Source of the DNA: an uncultured Massilia sp.
GTDB lineage: Bacteria > Pseudomonadota > Gammaproteobacteria > Burkholderiales > Burkholderiaceae_D
Assembly: GCA_913778765.1 (NCBI GenBank)
Contig: CAJYXO010000148.1
Location: forward strand, 1-64,000
DNA length: 64,000 nt
Direction: 5' to 3'
Positions 29,355-39,716 of this stretch are shown here, piece by piece. Made by a program: the position numbers and the translations under genes. Within the stretch, counting starts at the first letter, position 1; each line of letters opens with the position of its first letter. Below the pieces are notes generated by a model, which saw only the letters and a list, made by a program, of their open reading frames with translations, was not told the DNA's origin and did not search any database.

Positions 29355-30524
29355 ATGAAAATCCATGAGTATCAGGGCAAAGAAATCCTCCGAAAGTTCG
29401 GAGTGACCGTTCCGCGCGGCATTCCGTGCATGTCGGTGGACGAAGCCGTCAAGGCAGCTGAAGAGCTGGGCGGCCCGGTCTGGGTAGTCAAGGCACAGAT
29501 CCATGCTGGTGGCCGCGGCAAGGGCGGCGGTGTGAAGGTTGCCAAGTCGATCGACCAGGTCCGCGAGTACGCGAACCAGATCATGGGTATGCAGCTGGTG
29601 ACCCACCAGACCGGTCCGGAAGGCCAGAAAGTGCGCCGCCTGCTGATCGAAGAAGGCGCGGACATCAAACAAGAACTGTACGTCTCGCTGGTCACCGACC
29701 GCGTCACCCAGAAGATCGTGCTGATGGCCTCGTCGGAAGGCGGCATGGACATCGAAGAAGTCGCGCACAGCAACCCGGAAAAAATCCACAACGTCGTGAT
29801 CGAGCCGTCGGTCGGCCTGACCGACGCGCAGGCTGACGACGTCGCCCGCAAGATCGGCGTGCCGGAAGGCTCGATCGCCGCTGCCCGCGCCAACCTGCAA
29901 GGCCTGTACAAAGCCTACTGGGAAACCGACTGCTCGCTGGCCGAGATCAACCCGATGATCGTGACCGGCGACGGCAAAGTCATCGCCCTGGACGCCAAGT
30001 TCAACTTCGACCCGAACGCCCTGTTCCGTCACCCGGAAATCGTCGCCTACCGCGACCTGGACGAAGAAGATCCGGCTGAAGTCGAAGCCTCGAAATTCGA
30101 CCTGGCCTATATCTCGCTGGACGGCAACATCGGCTGCCTGGTGAACGGCGCCGGTCTGGCCATGGCCACCATGGACACCATCAAGCTGTTCGGCGGCGAG
30201 CCGGCCAACTTCCTGGACGTGGGCGGCGGCGCAACTGCCGAGAAGGTCACCGAAGCATTCAAGATCATGCTGAAGAACCCGGGCCTGAAAGCCATCCTCG
30301 TCAACATCTTCGGCGGCATCATGCGCTGCGACGTGATCGCCGAAGGCGTGATCACCGCATCGAAGGCCGTGTCGCTGAAAGTGCCGCTGGTCGTCCGCAT
30401 GAAGGGCACCAACGAAGACCTGGGCAAGAAGATGCTGGCCGATTCGGGCCTGCCGATCATCGCCGCAGACACGATGGAAGACGCAGCGAAGTCGGTCGTC
30501 GCCGCTGCTGCTGGCCAAGCCTAA
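29355..30524 (+). CDS. sucC: succinate-CoA ligase (ADP-forming) beta subunit
   Basis: [49 protein letters not shown]. Confidence 0.98.
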   Translation: MKIHEYQGKEILRKFGVTVPRGIPCMSVDEAVKAAEELGGPVWVVKAQIHAGGRGKGGGVKVAKSIDQVREYANQIMGMQLVTHQTGPEGQKVRRLLIEEGADIKQELYVSLVTDRVTQKIVLMASSEGGMDIEEVAHSNPEKIHNVVIEPSVGLTDAQADDVARKIGVPEGSIAAARANLQGLYKAYWETDCSLAEINPMIVTGDGKVIALDAKFNFDPNALFRHPEIVAYRDLDEEDPAEVEASKFDLAYISLDGNIGCLVNGAGLAMATMDTIKLFGGEPANFLDVGGGATAEKVTEAFKIMLKNPGLKAILVNIFGGIMRCDVIAEGVITASKAVSLKVPLVVRMKGTNEDLGKKMLADSGLPIIAADTMEDAAKSVVAAAAGQA

Positions 30525-30541
30525 TTCGCAAAGGAAATAAC

Positions 30542-31423
30542 ATGTCGATTCTGATTAACAAAGACACCAAAGTCATCACCCAAGGTATCACCGGCAAGAC
30601 CGGCCAGTTCCACACCCGCATGTGCCGCGACTACGCGAACGGCCGTGAAGCCTTCGTGGCCGGCGTGAACCCGAAGAAAGCCGGTGAAGACTTCGAAGGC
30701 ATCCCGATCTACGCATCGGTCAAGGAAGCCAAAGCCGAAACCGGCGCCACCGTCTCGGTGATCTACGTCCCGCCGGCAGGCGCCGCCGCCGCGATCTGGG
30801 AAGCCGTCGAGGCCGAGCTGGACCTGGCAATCTGCATCACCGAAGGCATCCCGGTCCGTGACATGATGGAAGTCAAGGACCGCATGGCCAAGGCCGGTTC
30901 GAAGACCCTGCTGCTGGGCCCGAACTGCCCGGGTCTGATCACCCCGGACGAGATCAAGATCGGCATCATGCCGGGTCACATCCACAAGAAGGGCCGCATC
31001 GGCGTCGTGTCGCGCTCGGGCACCCTGACCTATGAAGCAGTCGGCCAGCTGACCGCACTGGGCCTGGGCCAATCGTCGGCAGTCGGTATCGGCGGCGACC
31101 CGATCAACGGTCTGAAGCACATCGACGTGATGAAGATGTTCAACGACGATCCGGACACCGACGCCGTCATCATGATCGGCGAGATCGGCGGCCCGGACGA
31201 GGCAAACGCTGCTCACTGGATCAAGGACAACATGAAGAAGCCGGTCGTCGGCTTCATCGCCGGCGTCACCGCGCCTCCGGGCAAGCGCATGGGCCACGCC
31301 GGCGCGCTGATCTCGGGCGGCGCCGACACTGCGCAAGCCAAGCTGGAAATCATGGAAGCCTGCGGCATCAAGGTCACCAAGAACCCGTCGGAAATGGCGC
31401 GTCTGCTGAAGGCGATGCTGTAA
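30542..31423 (+). CDS. sucD: succinate-CoA ligase alpha subunit
   Basis: [51 protein letters not shown]. Confidence 0.98.
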   Translation: MSILINKDTKVITQGITGKTGQFHTRMCRDYANGREAFVAGVNPKKAGEDFEGIPIYASVKEAKAETGATVSVIYVPPAGAAAAIWEAVEAELDLAICITEGIPVRDMMEVKDRMAKAGSKTLLLGPNCPGLITPDEIKIGIMPGHIHKKGRIGVVSRSGTLTYEAVGQLTALGLGQSSAVGIGGDPINGLKHIDVMKMFNDDPDTDAVIMIGEIGGPDEANAAHWIKDNMKKPVVGFIAGVTAPPGKRMGHAGALISGGADTAQAKLEIMEACGIKVTKNPSEMARLLKAML

Positions 31424-31444
31424 ACGACCTGTTTCAGGTAGGCG

Positions 31445-31473
31445 ATGGGGAGCTCAGGCTCCCCATTTTTTTT
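31445..31473 (+). terminator. intrinsic terminator after sucCD
   Basis: ATGGGGAGCtcaGGCTCCCCAT followed by T-run. Confidence 0.85.
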
Positions 31474-31543
31474 GGAAAACAGGCGCCGCGTACATACTGA
31501 GTTGACGTATTATTAATTCCTCAGATCAACGACGGGATCCGCC

Positions 31544-32236
31544 ATGGCTTCTATTCGCAGCGTCAACTGGTGGCGGTTCTCGCCGAGCCAGATTCTCGAG
31601 AAGTACCAGGCCCATGCCTTCGACAGGCGCTTCGGGACCGATACCAGCACCTATGTCGAGCTGCGTGGACTCGACGTTGCCGGAAGTAACAAGCGGCATG
31701 GCGAACGCTACCAGCCCTCGCCGGTCCATTCCCTGCGCCAGCTGCTGAAGAAATTAGCGATTCGCTACCAGGATTTTGTCTTCGTCGACTTTGGATCCGG
31801 CAAAGGCCGGACCCTGCTGGTCGCCGGCGAACTGCCATTCAAGGAGGTGATCGGCGTCGAGTTCAGCGAAGAGCTCCACCGGAAAGCCTTGCTGAATCTC
31901 CAGCGCTACCCGCGTCGGGCGGCTGGGCAAGTCAAGAGCGTGCATGCCGATGCGACGGCCTTCGAGGCGCCGGCGCAGCCGCTGGTGGTGTATTTCTTCA
32001 ATCCTTTCACGCGTCCGGTGCTGGAGCGTGTGCTTGCCAATCTAGCAGCCTCTGCAGTAGCGACCCCACGCAGGATTATCGTGATCTATCTCTACTTGCC
32101 TGATGAAACATGGCTGGCCGAACTGAGCGGATTCCGGTTGCGGAAAAAAGTACGCAACTATCATGTTTTCGACTTCGACCCGCCTGTGCCGGTGACAAAT
32201 TTTGGCACTGCGACGATTCTTGACATACCCGGCTGA
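31544..32236 (+). CDS. class I SAM-dependent methyltransferase
   Basis: FVFVDFGSGKGRTLLVAGELPFKEVIGVEFSEELHRKALLNLQRY. Confidence 0.8.
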   Translation: MASIRSVNWWRFSPSQILEKYQAHAFDRRFGTDTSTYVELRGLDVAGSNKRHGERYQPSPVHSLRQLLKKLAIRYQDFVFVDFGSGKGRTLLVAGELPFKEVIGVEFSEELHRKALLNLQRYPRRAAGQVKSVHADATAFEAPAQPLVVYFFNPFTRPVLERVLANLAASAVATPRRIIVIYLYLPDETWLAELSGFRLRKKVRNYHVFDFDPPVPVTNFGTATILDIPG

Positions 32237-32332
32237 CAAAAATTGTCGCGTGGCAAGACAAATTCTGTCAAAAAATCGTCCTGGCACGTGGTTTTGTTAA
32301 CTCCGAAATAACGATTCCGCATGGAAACGACC

Positions 32333-32348
32333 TGGCACGGGGGTTGCA
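32333..32348 (+). promoter_or_regulatory. putative sigma-54 (-24/-12) promoter for pilin gene
   Basis: TGGCACGGGGGTTGCA matches TGGCACG-N4-TTGCW about 80 nt before the pilin ATG. Confidence 0.85.
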
Positions 32349-32428
32349 TATAGTAAAGGGCAGAAGCAAGCAGTAACCCCGGACAAGCAGTGACCCTTTT
32401 AACGCAGTACCAAAACTGGAGAAAGACC

Positions 32429-32890
32429 ATGAAAGCACCGAAAATGATGAAGAAGGCCGAAGGCGGCTTCACCCTGATCGAACTGATGATCGTTGTTGCC
32501 ATTATCGGTATCCTGGCAGCTGTTGCAATCCCGGCTTACAGCGACTACACCGCCAAGGCAAAGGCTGCCAACGCCCTGTCGGCTGCAGACCCGTACAAGA
32601 CCGCCGTCGCCATGTGCGGCCAGGAAGCCGGTTCGCTGGACAAGTGCAACACCACCGACACCGCCGCTGCATTCCAGGCCTTCACCGCCACCAAGGAAGC
32701 CAAGAGCGTTGCCGTGGCTGACGCAGGCGTGATCACCCTGACCCTGAACGACATCGGCAAAGATACCGCTGACAGCACCGTGGTCTTCACCCCGACCCTG
32801 GGCACCAGCGCCGTGACCTGGAAGATCGAAGCCAGCACCGCCAACACCGCTGTGAAGGCCGCTTTCGAGAAGAACTCGGTCACGCCGTAA
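32429..32890 (+). CDS. pilA: type IV pilin (PilA-like)
   Basis: Prepilin motif [40 protein letters not shown]-term cysteines [11 protein letters not shown] are closely spaced in the middle. Confidence 0.93.
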   Translation: MKAPKMMKKAEGGFTLIELMIVVAIIGILAAVAIPAYSDYTAKAKAANALSAADPYKTAVAMCGQEAGSLDKCNTTDTAAAFQAFTATKEAKSVAVADAGVITLTLNDIGKDTADSTVVFTPTLGTSAVTWKIEASTANTAVKAAFEKNSVTP

Positions 32891-32907
32891 TCTGAGGTAC
32901 GCGTAAC

Positions 32908-32936
32908 AAAAGCCGCCTTCTGGCGGCTTTTTCGTT
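32908..32936 (+). terminator. intrinsic terminator after pilin gene
   Basis: AAAAGCCGCCttcTGGCGGCTTTTTCG. Confidence 0.85.
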
Positions 32937-32954
32937 TTCAGCGCCGGCAAACGC

Positions 32955-33647
32955 TCAAACGATATTCTGCCGATCCGACAGCAGCACCTCATACGTCAGA
33001 TTCTGCAGCATGGTGTGATGCACCGGATTCAGGTCCAGGAACTGCACGCCATAGGCAAACACGTCGCCGCCTTCCGGCACCCGGCGCAGCGTCTGGGCGT
33101 TGCGGATCACCGCGCGCACGGACACTTGTACCTCGCGGTCGTAGGTCGCGGGCATCATCGCGAAGTCCAGGGCGATCTCGCCGCCGTCTTCCATCAGGCT
33201 GCGCGCGGTTTCGATCCGCGCGCCGTTGACGCTGATATTCGTGAGCATTCCCTCGACCGGCGCGGCGCCGCCCTGCGATGCCGATAGCGTGACAGGAATG
33301 TCGACCTTGACCCGCATCGCCGCGCGCAGGCTGGTGCCCTGGATGCTGTCGGGGAAGGACAGGTGCACGTAGTTCAGCGGGCGGTCGAACACGCGCTCGA
33401 CCGTGCATTCGAAGGAGCAGACATTGGTGCCCGAGAACACGCGGATGGTGATCCGCTCGCCTTCCACGAGGCCGACCGGCGTGCCGTTTTCCACCGGCAC
33501 CCGGACGATCAGGTATTCGTCGCGGACGTAGCCGATCAGGGTCGAAAAATACTGCACCGGCTTGATGCGCCGGTAGGTGATGAACTGCAGGCGGACGCCC
33601 ACCTGCAGGTTCAGGGAATCGAAACTGAATTCGCTGTTCATGGTCAT
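32955..33647 (-). CDS. PilZ/YcgR-like flagellar brake domain protein
   Basis: YcgR-N-like beta domain followed by R..MRVKVDIPVTLSA..GMLTNISVNGARIET. Confidence 0.82.
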   Translation of the reverse strand: MTMNSEFSFDSLNLQVGVRLQFITYRRIKPVQYFSTLIGYVRDEYLIVRVPVENGTPVGLVEGERITIRVFSGTNVCSFECTVERVFDRPLNYVHLSFPDSIQGTSLRAAMRVKVDIPVTLSASQGGAAPVEGMLTNISVNGARIETARSLMEDGGEIALDFAMMPATYDREVQVSVRAVIRNAQTLRRVPEGGDVFAYGVQFLDLNPVHHTMLQNLTYEVLLSDRQNIV

Positions 33648-33654
33648 TCAATAA

Positions 33655-33683
33655 ATAAAATGCCCGCTCGAAGGCGGGCATCT
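33655..33683 (-). terminator. intrinsic terminator for the S9 peptidase gene
   Basis: Minus strand GATGCCCGCCttcgaGCGGGCATTTTATTTATT. Confidence 0.7.
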
Positions 33684-33702
33684 TCGGTCTGACAGGGCAA
33701 TC

Positions 33703-35787
33703 TCAGGGCTTGATGTGCTGGTCGAGCCAGCCGATCACGGTATGGTGCCACAGCACGGAATTGGCCGGTTTCAGCACCCAGTGGTTCTCGTCCGGGAACA
33801 CCAGCAGCTTGCTTTCGATGCCGCGGCGCTGCAGCGCCGTGAAGGTCGACAGGCCCTGGGCGGTGGGGATGCGGAAGTCCTTGTCGCCTTGCACGACCAG
33901 CATCGGCGTCTTCCACTTGTTCACGTGCAGGACCGGGTTGAAGCGCTCGTGCTTTTCCGGCACCGTGAAGTAGGGGCCGCCGTTTTCCCAGTCGGTGAAC
34001 CACTGTTCCTCGGTCGAGTAGGCCATGCCGCGGGTGTCGAACACGCCGTCGTGGTTGACGATGCACTTGAAGCCGTCGGACCAGTTGCCCTCGATCCAGT
34101 TCATCATGTAGCCGCCGTAGGATGCGCCCAGCGCGCAGGCCTTCGAGCGGTCCAGCCACGCATATTTCGACACCGCCGCCGCCAGGCCCTTCTTGAGGTC
34201 CTCGAGCGGCTTGCCGCCCCAGTCGCCGCTGATGGCGTCGGTGAATTTCTGGCCGTAGCCGGTCGAGCCGTGGAAGTCGATGAACACGCTGGCATAGCCG
34301 GCGCCGGCGTACACCTGCGGATTCCAGCGGTAGCTCCAGCCGTTGCCGAAGCTGCCCTGCGGACCGCCGTGCACCAGGAAGGCGATCGGGTATTTCTTGC
34401 CCGGCTCGTAGTTCCACGGCTTCATCACGTAGCCGTGCACCACGTCGCCGTTCGCGCCTTTGAACGAGAACTGCTCGTACTCACCCCAGCGTACGTCGGC
34501 CAGCTTGTCGGTGTTCACATCGGTCAGTTTTACCGGATTATTGGCGCCCAGCTTCATCGCGTACAGTTGCGCGCTGGATGCCAGGCTGGTCTGGGTGAAG
34601 GCGATGGTGCCGCCACGCAGGTCGAAGCCGCCGATCGCGCCCTTGCTGGTCAGCGCCGTCACCTTGCCGCTGGCGACGTCGATGGAGAACAGCTTGTGCT
34701 GGCCGATGTCTTCGGCGTCCGCGATCAGCGATTTGCCGTCTTCGGTCCACTGGATGCTGCCCGGCGAACGGTCCCAGCTCTCGGCGATGTTGCGCTTCTT
34801 GCCCGTCGCCAGGTCGAGCAGGACGATGTGGTAGCGGTCGGCTTCGAAGCCCGGACGCGTCATCGAGAGGTAGGCGAGGCTGCGGCCGTCCGGCGAGAAC
34901 ACGCCCTTGGTGTCCCAGGCTTTGTTGTCAGCGGTCAGGTTCTTCGGCGTACCGCCGGCGGCCGGCACCGCGTACAGGTCGAAGTTGGTCGACCAGGCTT
35001 CGGTCTTGCCGGCGATGCGTACCGAGAACACGACGGTCTTGCCGTCCGGGCTGAAGCGGAATTCTTCGCGGTCGCCGAAAGGCTTCGAGGGGACGTCGCC
35101 GTCCAGCGAGCCGGACAGGCTGACCGGCGCGCCGCTCACGCGGCCATTCGCGTCGATCGGCGCGGAATACAGGATGGCATTGCGGCCGTCGGCCCAGGTG
35201 TCCCAGTGGCGCACGAACAGGCGATCGTAGACCTGGCCGGTGGCCTTGTCCTTCTCTTTTGCATCGGCCTTGGCCTTGGTGCAGGCGAGGTCGGCGCAGT
35301 CGCGGAACACCGACATGCTGATCGCGATGCGGTCGCCCGTCGGTGAGACACGGTAGGCGTCGACGTCGACCGGCATGTTGGTCACCTGCACCGGCTCGCC
35401 GCCTTCCGGCGCCACGCGCCAGACTTGCGAGGAACCCGAGCGGGCCGACAGGAAATAGATGGCGTCGCCGCCGGCCGACCATTCCGGATCGGTGCTGCTG
35501 GCGGCGTCCGAGGCCAGGCGCTGCGGCTTGGCGCCGGCGTTGCGCAGGTCGACCAGGTACAGGTCGGTGTGGCCCTTGTTCTTGGCCATGTCGGTGCTGC
35601 GCAAGGTATAGACGACGCGCGTGCCGTCCGGCGACACCGCCGGCGTGCCGACCCTTTCCATCGTCACGAGGTCCTCGACCGTGAAACCGCGCGGTGCGGC
35701 GGCCATGGCGTCGGTCGCCATGGTGACGGCGGTCGCGGCGAAGGTCGCGGCCACCGCGGCTGCCAGTGCTAGCGTACGTACTTTCAT
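33703..35787 (-). CDS. S9 family peptidase (prolyl oligopeptidase-like), secreted
   Basis: Signal-like N-terminus, WD/PD40-type repeats, catalytic GASYGGYMMNW and C-term DENHW. Confidence 0.93.
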   Translation of the reverse strand: MKVRTLALAAAVAATFAATAVTMATDAMAAAPRGFTVEDLVTMERVGTPAVSPDGTRVVYTLRSTDMAKNKGHTDLYLVDLRNAGAKPQRLASDAASSTDPEWSAGGDAIYFLSARSGSSQVWRVAPEGGEPVQVTNMPVDVDAYRVSPTGDRIAISMSVFRDCADLACTKAKADAKEKDKATGQVYDRLFVRHWDTWADGRNAILYSAPIDANGRVSGAPVSLSGSLDGDVPSKPFGDREEFRFSPDGKTVVFSVRIAGKTEAWSTNFDLYAVPAAGGTPKNLTADNKAWDTKGVFSPDGRSLAYLSMTRPGFEADRYHIVLLDLATGKKRNIAESWDRSPGSIQWTEDGKSLIADAEDIGQHKLFSIDVASGKVTALTSKGAIGGFDLRGGTIAFTQTSLASSAQLYAMKLGANNPVKLTDVNTDKLADVRWGEYEQFSFKGANGDVVHGYVMKPWNYEPGKKYPIAFLVHGGPQGSFGNGWSYRWNPQVYAGAGYASVFIDFHGSTGYGQKFTDAISGDWGGKPLEDLKKGLAAAVSKYAWLDRSKACALGASYGGYMMNWIEGNWSDGFKCIVNHDGVFDTRGMAYSTEEQWFTDWENGGPYFTVPEKHERFNPVLHVNKWKTPMLVVQGDKDFRIPTAQGLSTFTALQRRGIESKLLVFPDENHWVLKPANSVLWHHTVIGWLDQHIKP

Positions 35788-35839
35788 CCTGTCCTCGTGC
35801 TCGGCAAAAGCAGCAATTTACCATGCGGAAAGGATTGGC

Positions 35840-36610
35840 TCAATTCATCGAATGCCGCAAATCGATCAAGGCCTGCGGGCTTACCTTCAGCACGCCCTCC
35901 TGCGATCGGTCGAGGTCGGCGATCAGGACGATCACCACGGAAAACGTGAAGGCCACGGCGACGATAAAGAGCGAGCGGGTGGCGCCGGTCAGCCCCGAGT
36001 GATAACCCATCGCGGCGAAGGAAAACACGGAGATGCCGTACAGCGCCGCCCAGATGGCGAACGGGATGCGGTTGTGCAGGGCGGCCGTCAGGCGCTTGGT
36101 GTGCAGGTCGATGACGTCGTTGAGCGCCTGCACGAACAGGCCGGCGATGACGGAGTCCGGATGGTCCCTGGCCACCGGCACCGCCGCGGCCCACAGTTCG
36201 TTCTGCAGCGCCTCCGAGCGGCGGATGCTGTGCGCGAGTTTGTCCGGGGCGATCGCTTCGATGCGCACGTCCACATAGTCGCGCAGCAGGGCGCGGATCC
36301 GGTCGCCGTGGTCGGGCAGCATCGCCGCGCGCAGGTAGGTGGTGCCGATGGCATTCGCTTCCTCCACCAGCAACTGGCGCTTGGCATCGAAGCGCGACGC
36401 CGCCAGGCCGAAGGTGAAGGCCAGCAGGAAGGCCAGCAGGCCGAGCGTCGCGGCGACCATCTCGCCGACCGGCGTTTCCATTTCATGCACCCGGCCGGCG
36501 CGGTAGCGTCCGACGCGGTAACCGCCTTCGACCGACAGCAGGACGACCAGCATGATGCCGAGCAGCAGGGCCCAGAGGGGGACGATGTCGAGGGGTTCGG
36601 TGGCTTGCAT
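35840..36610 (-). CDS. DUF4239-like membrane protein (bestrophin-like)
   Basis: GLLAFLLAFTFGLAASRFDAKRQLLVEEANAIGTTYLRA and C-terminal TM pair. Confidence 0.75.
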   Translation of the reverse strand: MQATEPLDIVPLWALLLGIMLVVLLSVEGGYRVGRYRAGRVHEMETPVGEMVAATLGLLAFLLAFTFGLAASRFDAKRQLLVEEANAIGTTYLRAAMLPDHGDRIRALLRDYVDVRIEAIAPDKLAHSIRRSEALQNELWAAAVPVARDHPDSVIAGLFVQALNDVIDLHTKRLTAALHNRIPFAIWAALYGISVFSFAAMGYHSGLTGATRSLFIVAVAFTFSVVIVLIADLDRSQEGVLKVSPQALIDLRHSMN

Positions 36611-36665
36611 GGTGGCCTCCCTAAATAGGGTTTGACCATGCGATCGGCTGAGGTGTTTAAAGTGG

Positions 36666-37163
36666 TCAGCGGTCGAGGCCGGCGGTCCAATCTCCCGACT
36701 TGCCGCCATGCTTCTCCAGCACCCGCACATCGGTCATCACCATCCCCCGATCGGCCGCCTTGCACATGTCGTAAATCGTCAACAACCCGACCTGCACGGC
36801 CGTTAAAGCCTCCATCTCGACCCCGGTCTTGCCGACGGTCTCGACCTGCGCCCGGCAGTGCACACTGGAAGCAGCCGCATCCACCTCGAAATCGACGGCC
36901 ACGCGGGTAATCGGAAGCGGGTGGCACAAAGGCACCAGGTCGCTGGTCCGCTTCGCTCCCATGATCGCCGCGATGCGCGCGATGCCCAGCACGTCGCCCT
37001 TCTTGGCCGAGCCCGACTGGATCAGCGCCAGGGTTTCCGGTTTCATGCGGATGGTGCCGGCAGCAACGGCGGTGCGGTGGGTGTCCTGCTTGGCGCCGAC
37101 GTCGACCATGTGGGCCTGGCCGGTGGCGTCGAAGTGGGTGAGCGGCGAATCCTGGTTACTCAT
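36666..37163 (-). CDS. moaC: cyclic pyranopterin monophosphate synthase
   Basis: [62 protein letters not shown]. Confidence 0.97.
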   Translation of the reverse strand: MSNQDSPLTHFDATGQAHMVDVGAKQDTHRTAVAAGTIRMKPETLALIQSGSAKKGDVLGIARIAAIMGAKRTSDLVPLCHPLPITRVAVDFEVDAAASSVHCRAQVETVGKTGVEMEALTAVQVGLLTIYDMCKAADRGMVMTDVRVLEKHGGKSGDWTAGLDR

Positions 37164-37236
37164 GTTGCCTTAAAAGAAGGTTAACGGGGGCGACGCCCAA
37201 CGGTGACAAGACGCCGGAAGCGGGTATGATAGCACC

Positions 37237-39075
37237 GTGAAACCGAACCCGAATCCAGCGATGTTGCAGCTTTCACCCTCCGTAAAACGCCTGCGTTCCG
37301 TGCTGACGGCGCTGTGCCTGGGCGCCTCCGCCACCCTGGCGCTGGCGGCGCCGACCGCCACGCCGGTGCTGCGCACCCCGGACGCCACCTTGCCGACGCT
37401 CGGCGATGCCGCGCGTGCCGACCTGTCTCCCGTCATCGAGCGCAAGCTCGGCGAGGAGATCATGAACGACGTCCGGCGCGACAAGGATTACCTCGACGAC
37501 GACGCCATCATCGAGTACCTGAACAATTTCGGCGAGAACCTGGTGACCTACGCGCCCGGGGCGCGCGGCGAGACGAATGCCGATTTCTTCTTCTTTGCCG
37601 TGCGCGATCCGATGATCAACGCGTTCGCGCTGCCGGGCGGCTTCATCGGCGTGCACTCGCAGCTCCTGATCGCGGCGCAGAACGAGTCCGAGCTGGCGTC
37701 GGTGCTGTCGCACGAGATCGGCCACGTGCAGCAGCGCCACATCGCGCGCATGCTGGGGCAGCAGAAGCAGGATGCGCTGCTGCCGCTGGCGGCGCTGATC
37801 CTGGCGGCGCTGGTCGGCAAGGCCGGCGGCGGCGCCGATGCGGCGATGGGCGTGGTGATGGGCGGGCAGGGCCTGGCCATCCAGCGCCAGCTGAATTTCA
37901 GCCGCGACGCCGAGCGCGAGGCCGACCGGGTCGGCTTCCAGACCATGCGCGCGGCCGGCTACGACACCTCCGGCATGGTCGCTTTCTTCAAGCGCCTGCA
38001 GGGCACGACCCGTTTATATGGCGAGGCGCCGGCCTGGCTGTCCAGCCACCCGCTCACCGGCGAGCGCATCGCCGACATCCAGAACCGCATCCGCGAGGCG
38101 CCCAAGCCGGGGCGTATCAAGCCGGATTCGATCGAATTCCACTTCGTGCGCGCCCGCGCCCGCGTGCTGCAGGACCCGAGCGCCAAGGGGCGCGAGGAGA
38201 CCAAGGCGGCTTTCGAGACCCAGCTCAAACAGGACAACACCCAGCAGCAAACCGCCGCCATGTACGGCCTGGCCTATCTCGCCCTCAAGCAGGAGGATCT
38301 GAAAACGGCGCAGGGCTGGCTGGATAAAGCGCGGGGCTCGATGAAGCCGCGGCCCGGCGTCTTGTCGGCCGAGCGTCCCGGTTCCGACGGCTCGGCGATG
38401 TTCGCCAGCCTCGGCACCGAGATCAAGCTGGCCTCGAACCAGCCGGAGATGCTGGCGCAGGCGGTGCAGGAAGCGGAAAGCGCGCACCAGAAGTTCCCGC
38501 TGTCGCGCATGCTGGCGCGCCAGTACGCCGACACCCTGATCGCATCGGGCAAGCTGGACCAGGCGGCGGCTTTCCTGCGCGACCAGGTCCAGCAGTACCG
38601 CGAAGAGCCCAAGCTCTACGATCAATTGGCCAAGACTTATGCGGCCCAGGGCAAGATCGCGCTGCAGCACATGGCGCTGGCCGAATCCTATGTGCTGAGC
38701 GGGGCAACCCCGGCCGCCGTCGACCAGCTCAACCTGGCGCGCAAGGCCCAGGATGTGTCCTTCTACGACCAGGCCGTCATCGACGCCCGCGAGCGCGAGC
38801 TGCAACAGCGCCAGAAGGACGAGAAGCAGGAGAAGAAGGACAGGGGAGAAGGCTTTGCGGCCGGTCCGGACCGCGGGCCGAAACTCAGGATCGAGTCCAG
38901 CGGCGACACCGTGCCGGGGACGGGATCGGCATTCGGGCCGGCCGGCGGGACCGGATTCGGCGCCGGATTCGGCGCCGGGCTCAGGACGGGCGCCGGCGCA
39001 AGCGGCGCCACGGGTGCGCCGCTCGGGCGCGATCCCGGCCGCCTGACCGATCCTTCGCCGCTGCGCGGCCAGTGA
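37237..39075 (+). CDS. M48 family metalloprotease with TPR-like C-terminus (BepA-like)
   Basis: SVLSHEIGHVQQRH motif; start may be 37261. Confidence 0.92.
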   Translation: MKPNPNPAMLQLSPSVKRLRSVLTALCLGASATLALAAPTATPVLRTPDATLPTLGDAARADLSPVIERKLGEEIMNDVRRDKDYLDDDAIIEYLNNFGENLVTYAPGARGETNADFFFFAVRDPMINAFALPGGFIGVHSQLLIAAQNESELASVLSHEIGHVQQRHIARMLGQQKQDALLPLAALILAALVGKAGGGADAAMGVVMGGQGLAIQRQLNFSRDAEREADRVGFQTMRAAGYDTSGMVAFFKRLQGTTRLYGEAPAWLSSHPLTGERIADIQNRIREAPKPGRIKPDSIEFHFVRARARVLQDPSAKGREETKAAFETQLKQDNTQQQTAAMYGLAYLALKQEDLKTAQGWLDKARGSMKPRPGVLSAERPGSDGSAMFASLGTEIKLASNQPEMLAQAVQEAESAHQKFPLSRMLARQYADTLIASGKLDQAAAFLRDQVQQYREEPKLYDQLAKTYAAQGKIALQHMALAESYVLSGATPAAVDQLNLARKAQDVSFYDQAVIDARERELQQRQKDEKQEKKDRGEGFAAGPDRGPKLRIESSGDTVPGTGSAFGPAGGTGFGAGFGAGLRTGAGASGATGAPLGRDPGRLTDPSPLRGQ

Positions 39076-39109
39076 AATAATCTTTCATCCGGCCGCTCGA
39101 AATGAAATA

Positions 39110-39712
39110 TTATTTCTGAGCAACTAAAAGATCCGGGCGCTGCACGAAACCGAAGCGCTGCGGCATCTCTTCCGCCTTCAAGCGTTCGATCGCGATCCGC
39201 CGGTCCTGCCAGCGCAGGTGCAAGTCGCCCGCGCCGCCGTCGAGCCAGGCCATCAAGGCTTCATCGCCGGCCGGTTTGCCGTCCAGTTCCATGGCTTGCA
39301 GCAGTTGGGCGAGGTCGCGGTCGTCCAGCTGGGCCAGTTGTTCGCCGGCGCGCAGGACGATGCCGCCGCTGTCCAGCATGCACACCTGGTCCAGGGCCGT
39401 CATCGGCTGGCCGGTATGCAGGACGAAGCCCAGTGCCGGATCGCTGCGGGCGACGAAGGGCGTCGCTTCCAGGTTCACGTAGACGCGCTGCGGGCCGTTC
39501 TGGAAATACCAGCAGCCGCGTTCGTCGCGCTGGTAATTGCGGTCGATGAAGCCGACCAGGGCGGCGTTGTTCAGCTTGTCGCCCGGGGCGCCGGCGCGCT
39601 GCGCCGCTTCGTCGCGCATGCGCCAGGCGCCGCGCGCGTCGAGTGCCAGCCAGCCATAGCAGTGAGGCACGTTCGGCCACTTGGCCATGGCCTGTTTTAC
39701 GATGTCGTCCAT
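39110..39712 (-). CDS. DUF2946-like protein
   Basis: MDDIVKQAMAKWPNVPHCYGWLALDARGAWRMRDEAAQ ... GFIDRNYQRDERGCWYFQNGPQRVYVNLE; family assignment from memory. Confidence 0.7.
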   Translation of the reverse strand: MDDIVKQAMAKWPNVPHCYGWLALDARGAWRMRDEAAQRAGAPGDKLNNAALVGFIDRNYQRDERGCWYFQNGPQRVYVNLEATPFVARSDPALGFVLHTGQPMTALDQVCMLDSGGIVLRAGEQLAQLDDRDLAQLLQAMELDGKPAGDEALMAWLDGGAGDLHLRWQDRRIAIERLKAEEMPQRFGFVQRPDLLVAQK

Positions 39713-39716
39713 GATG

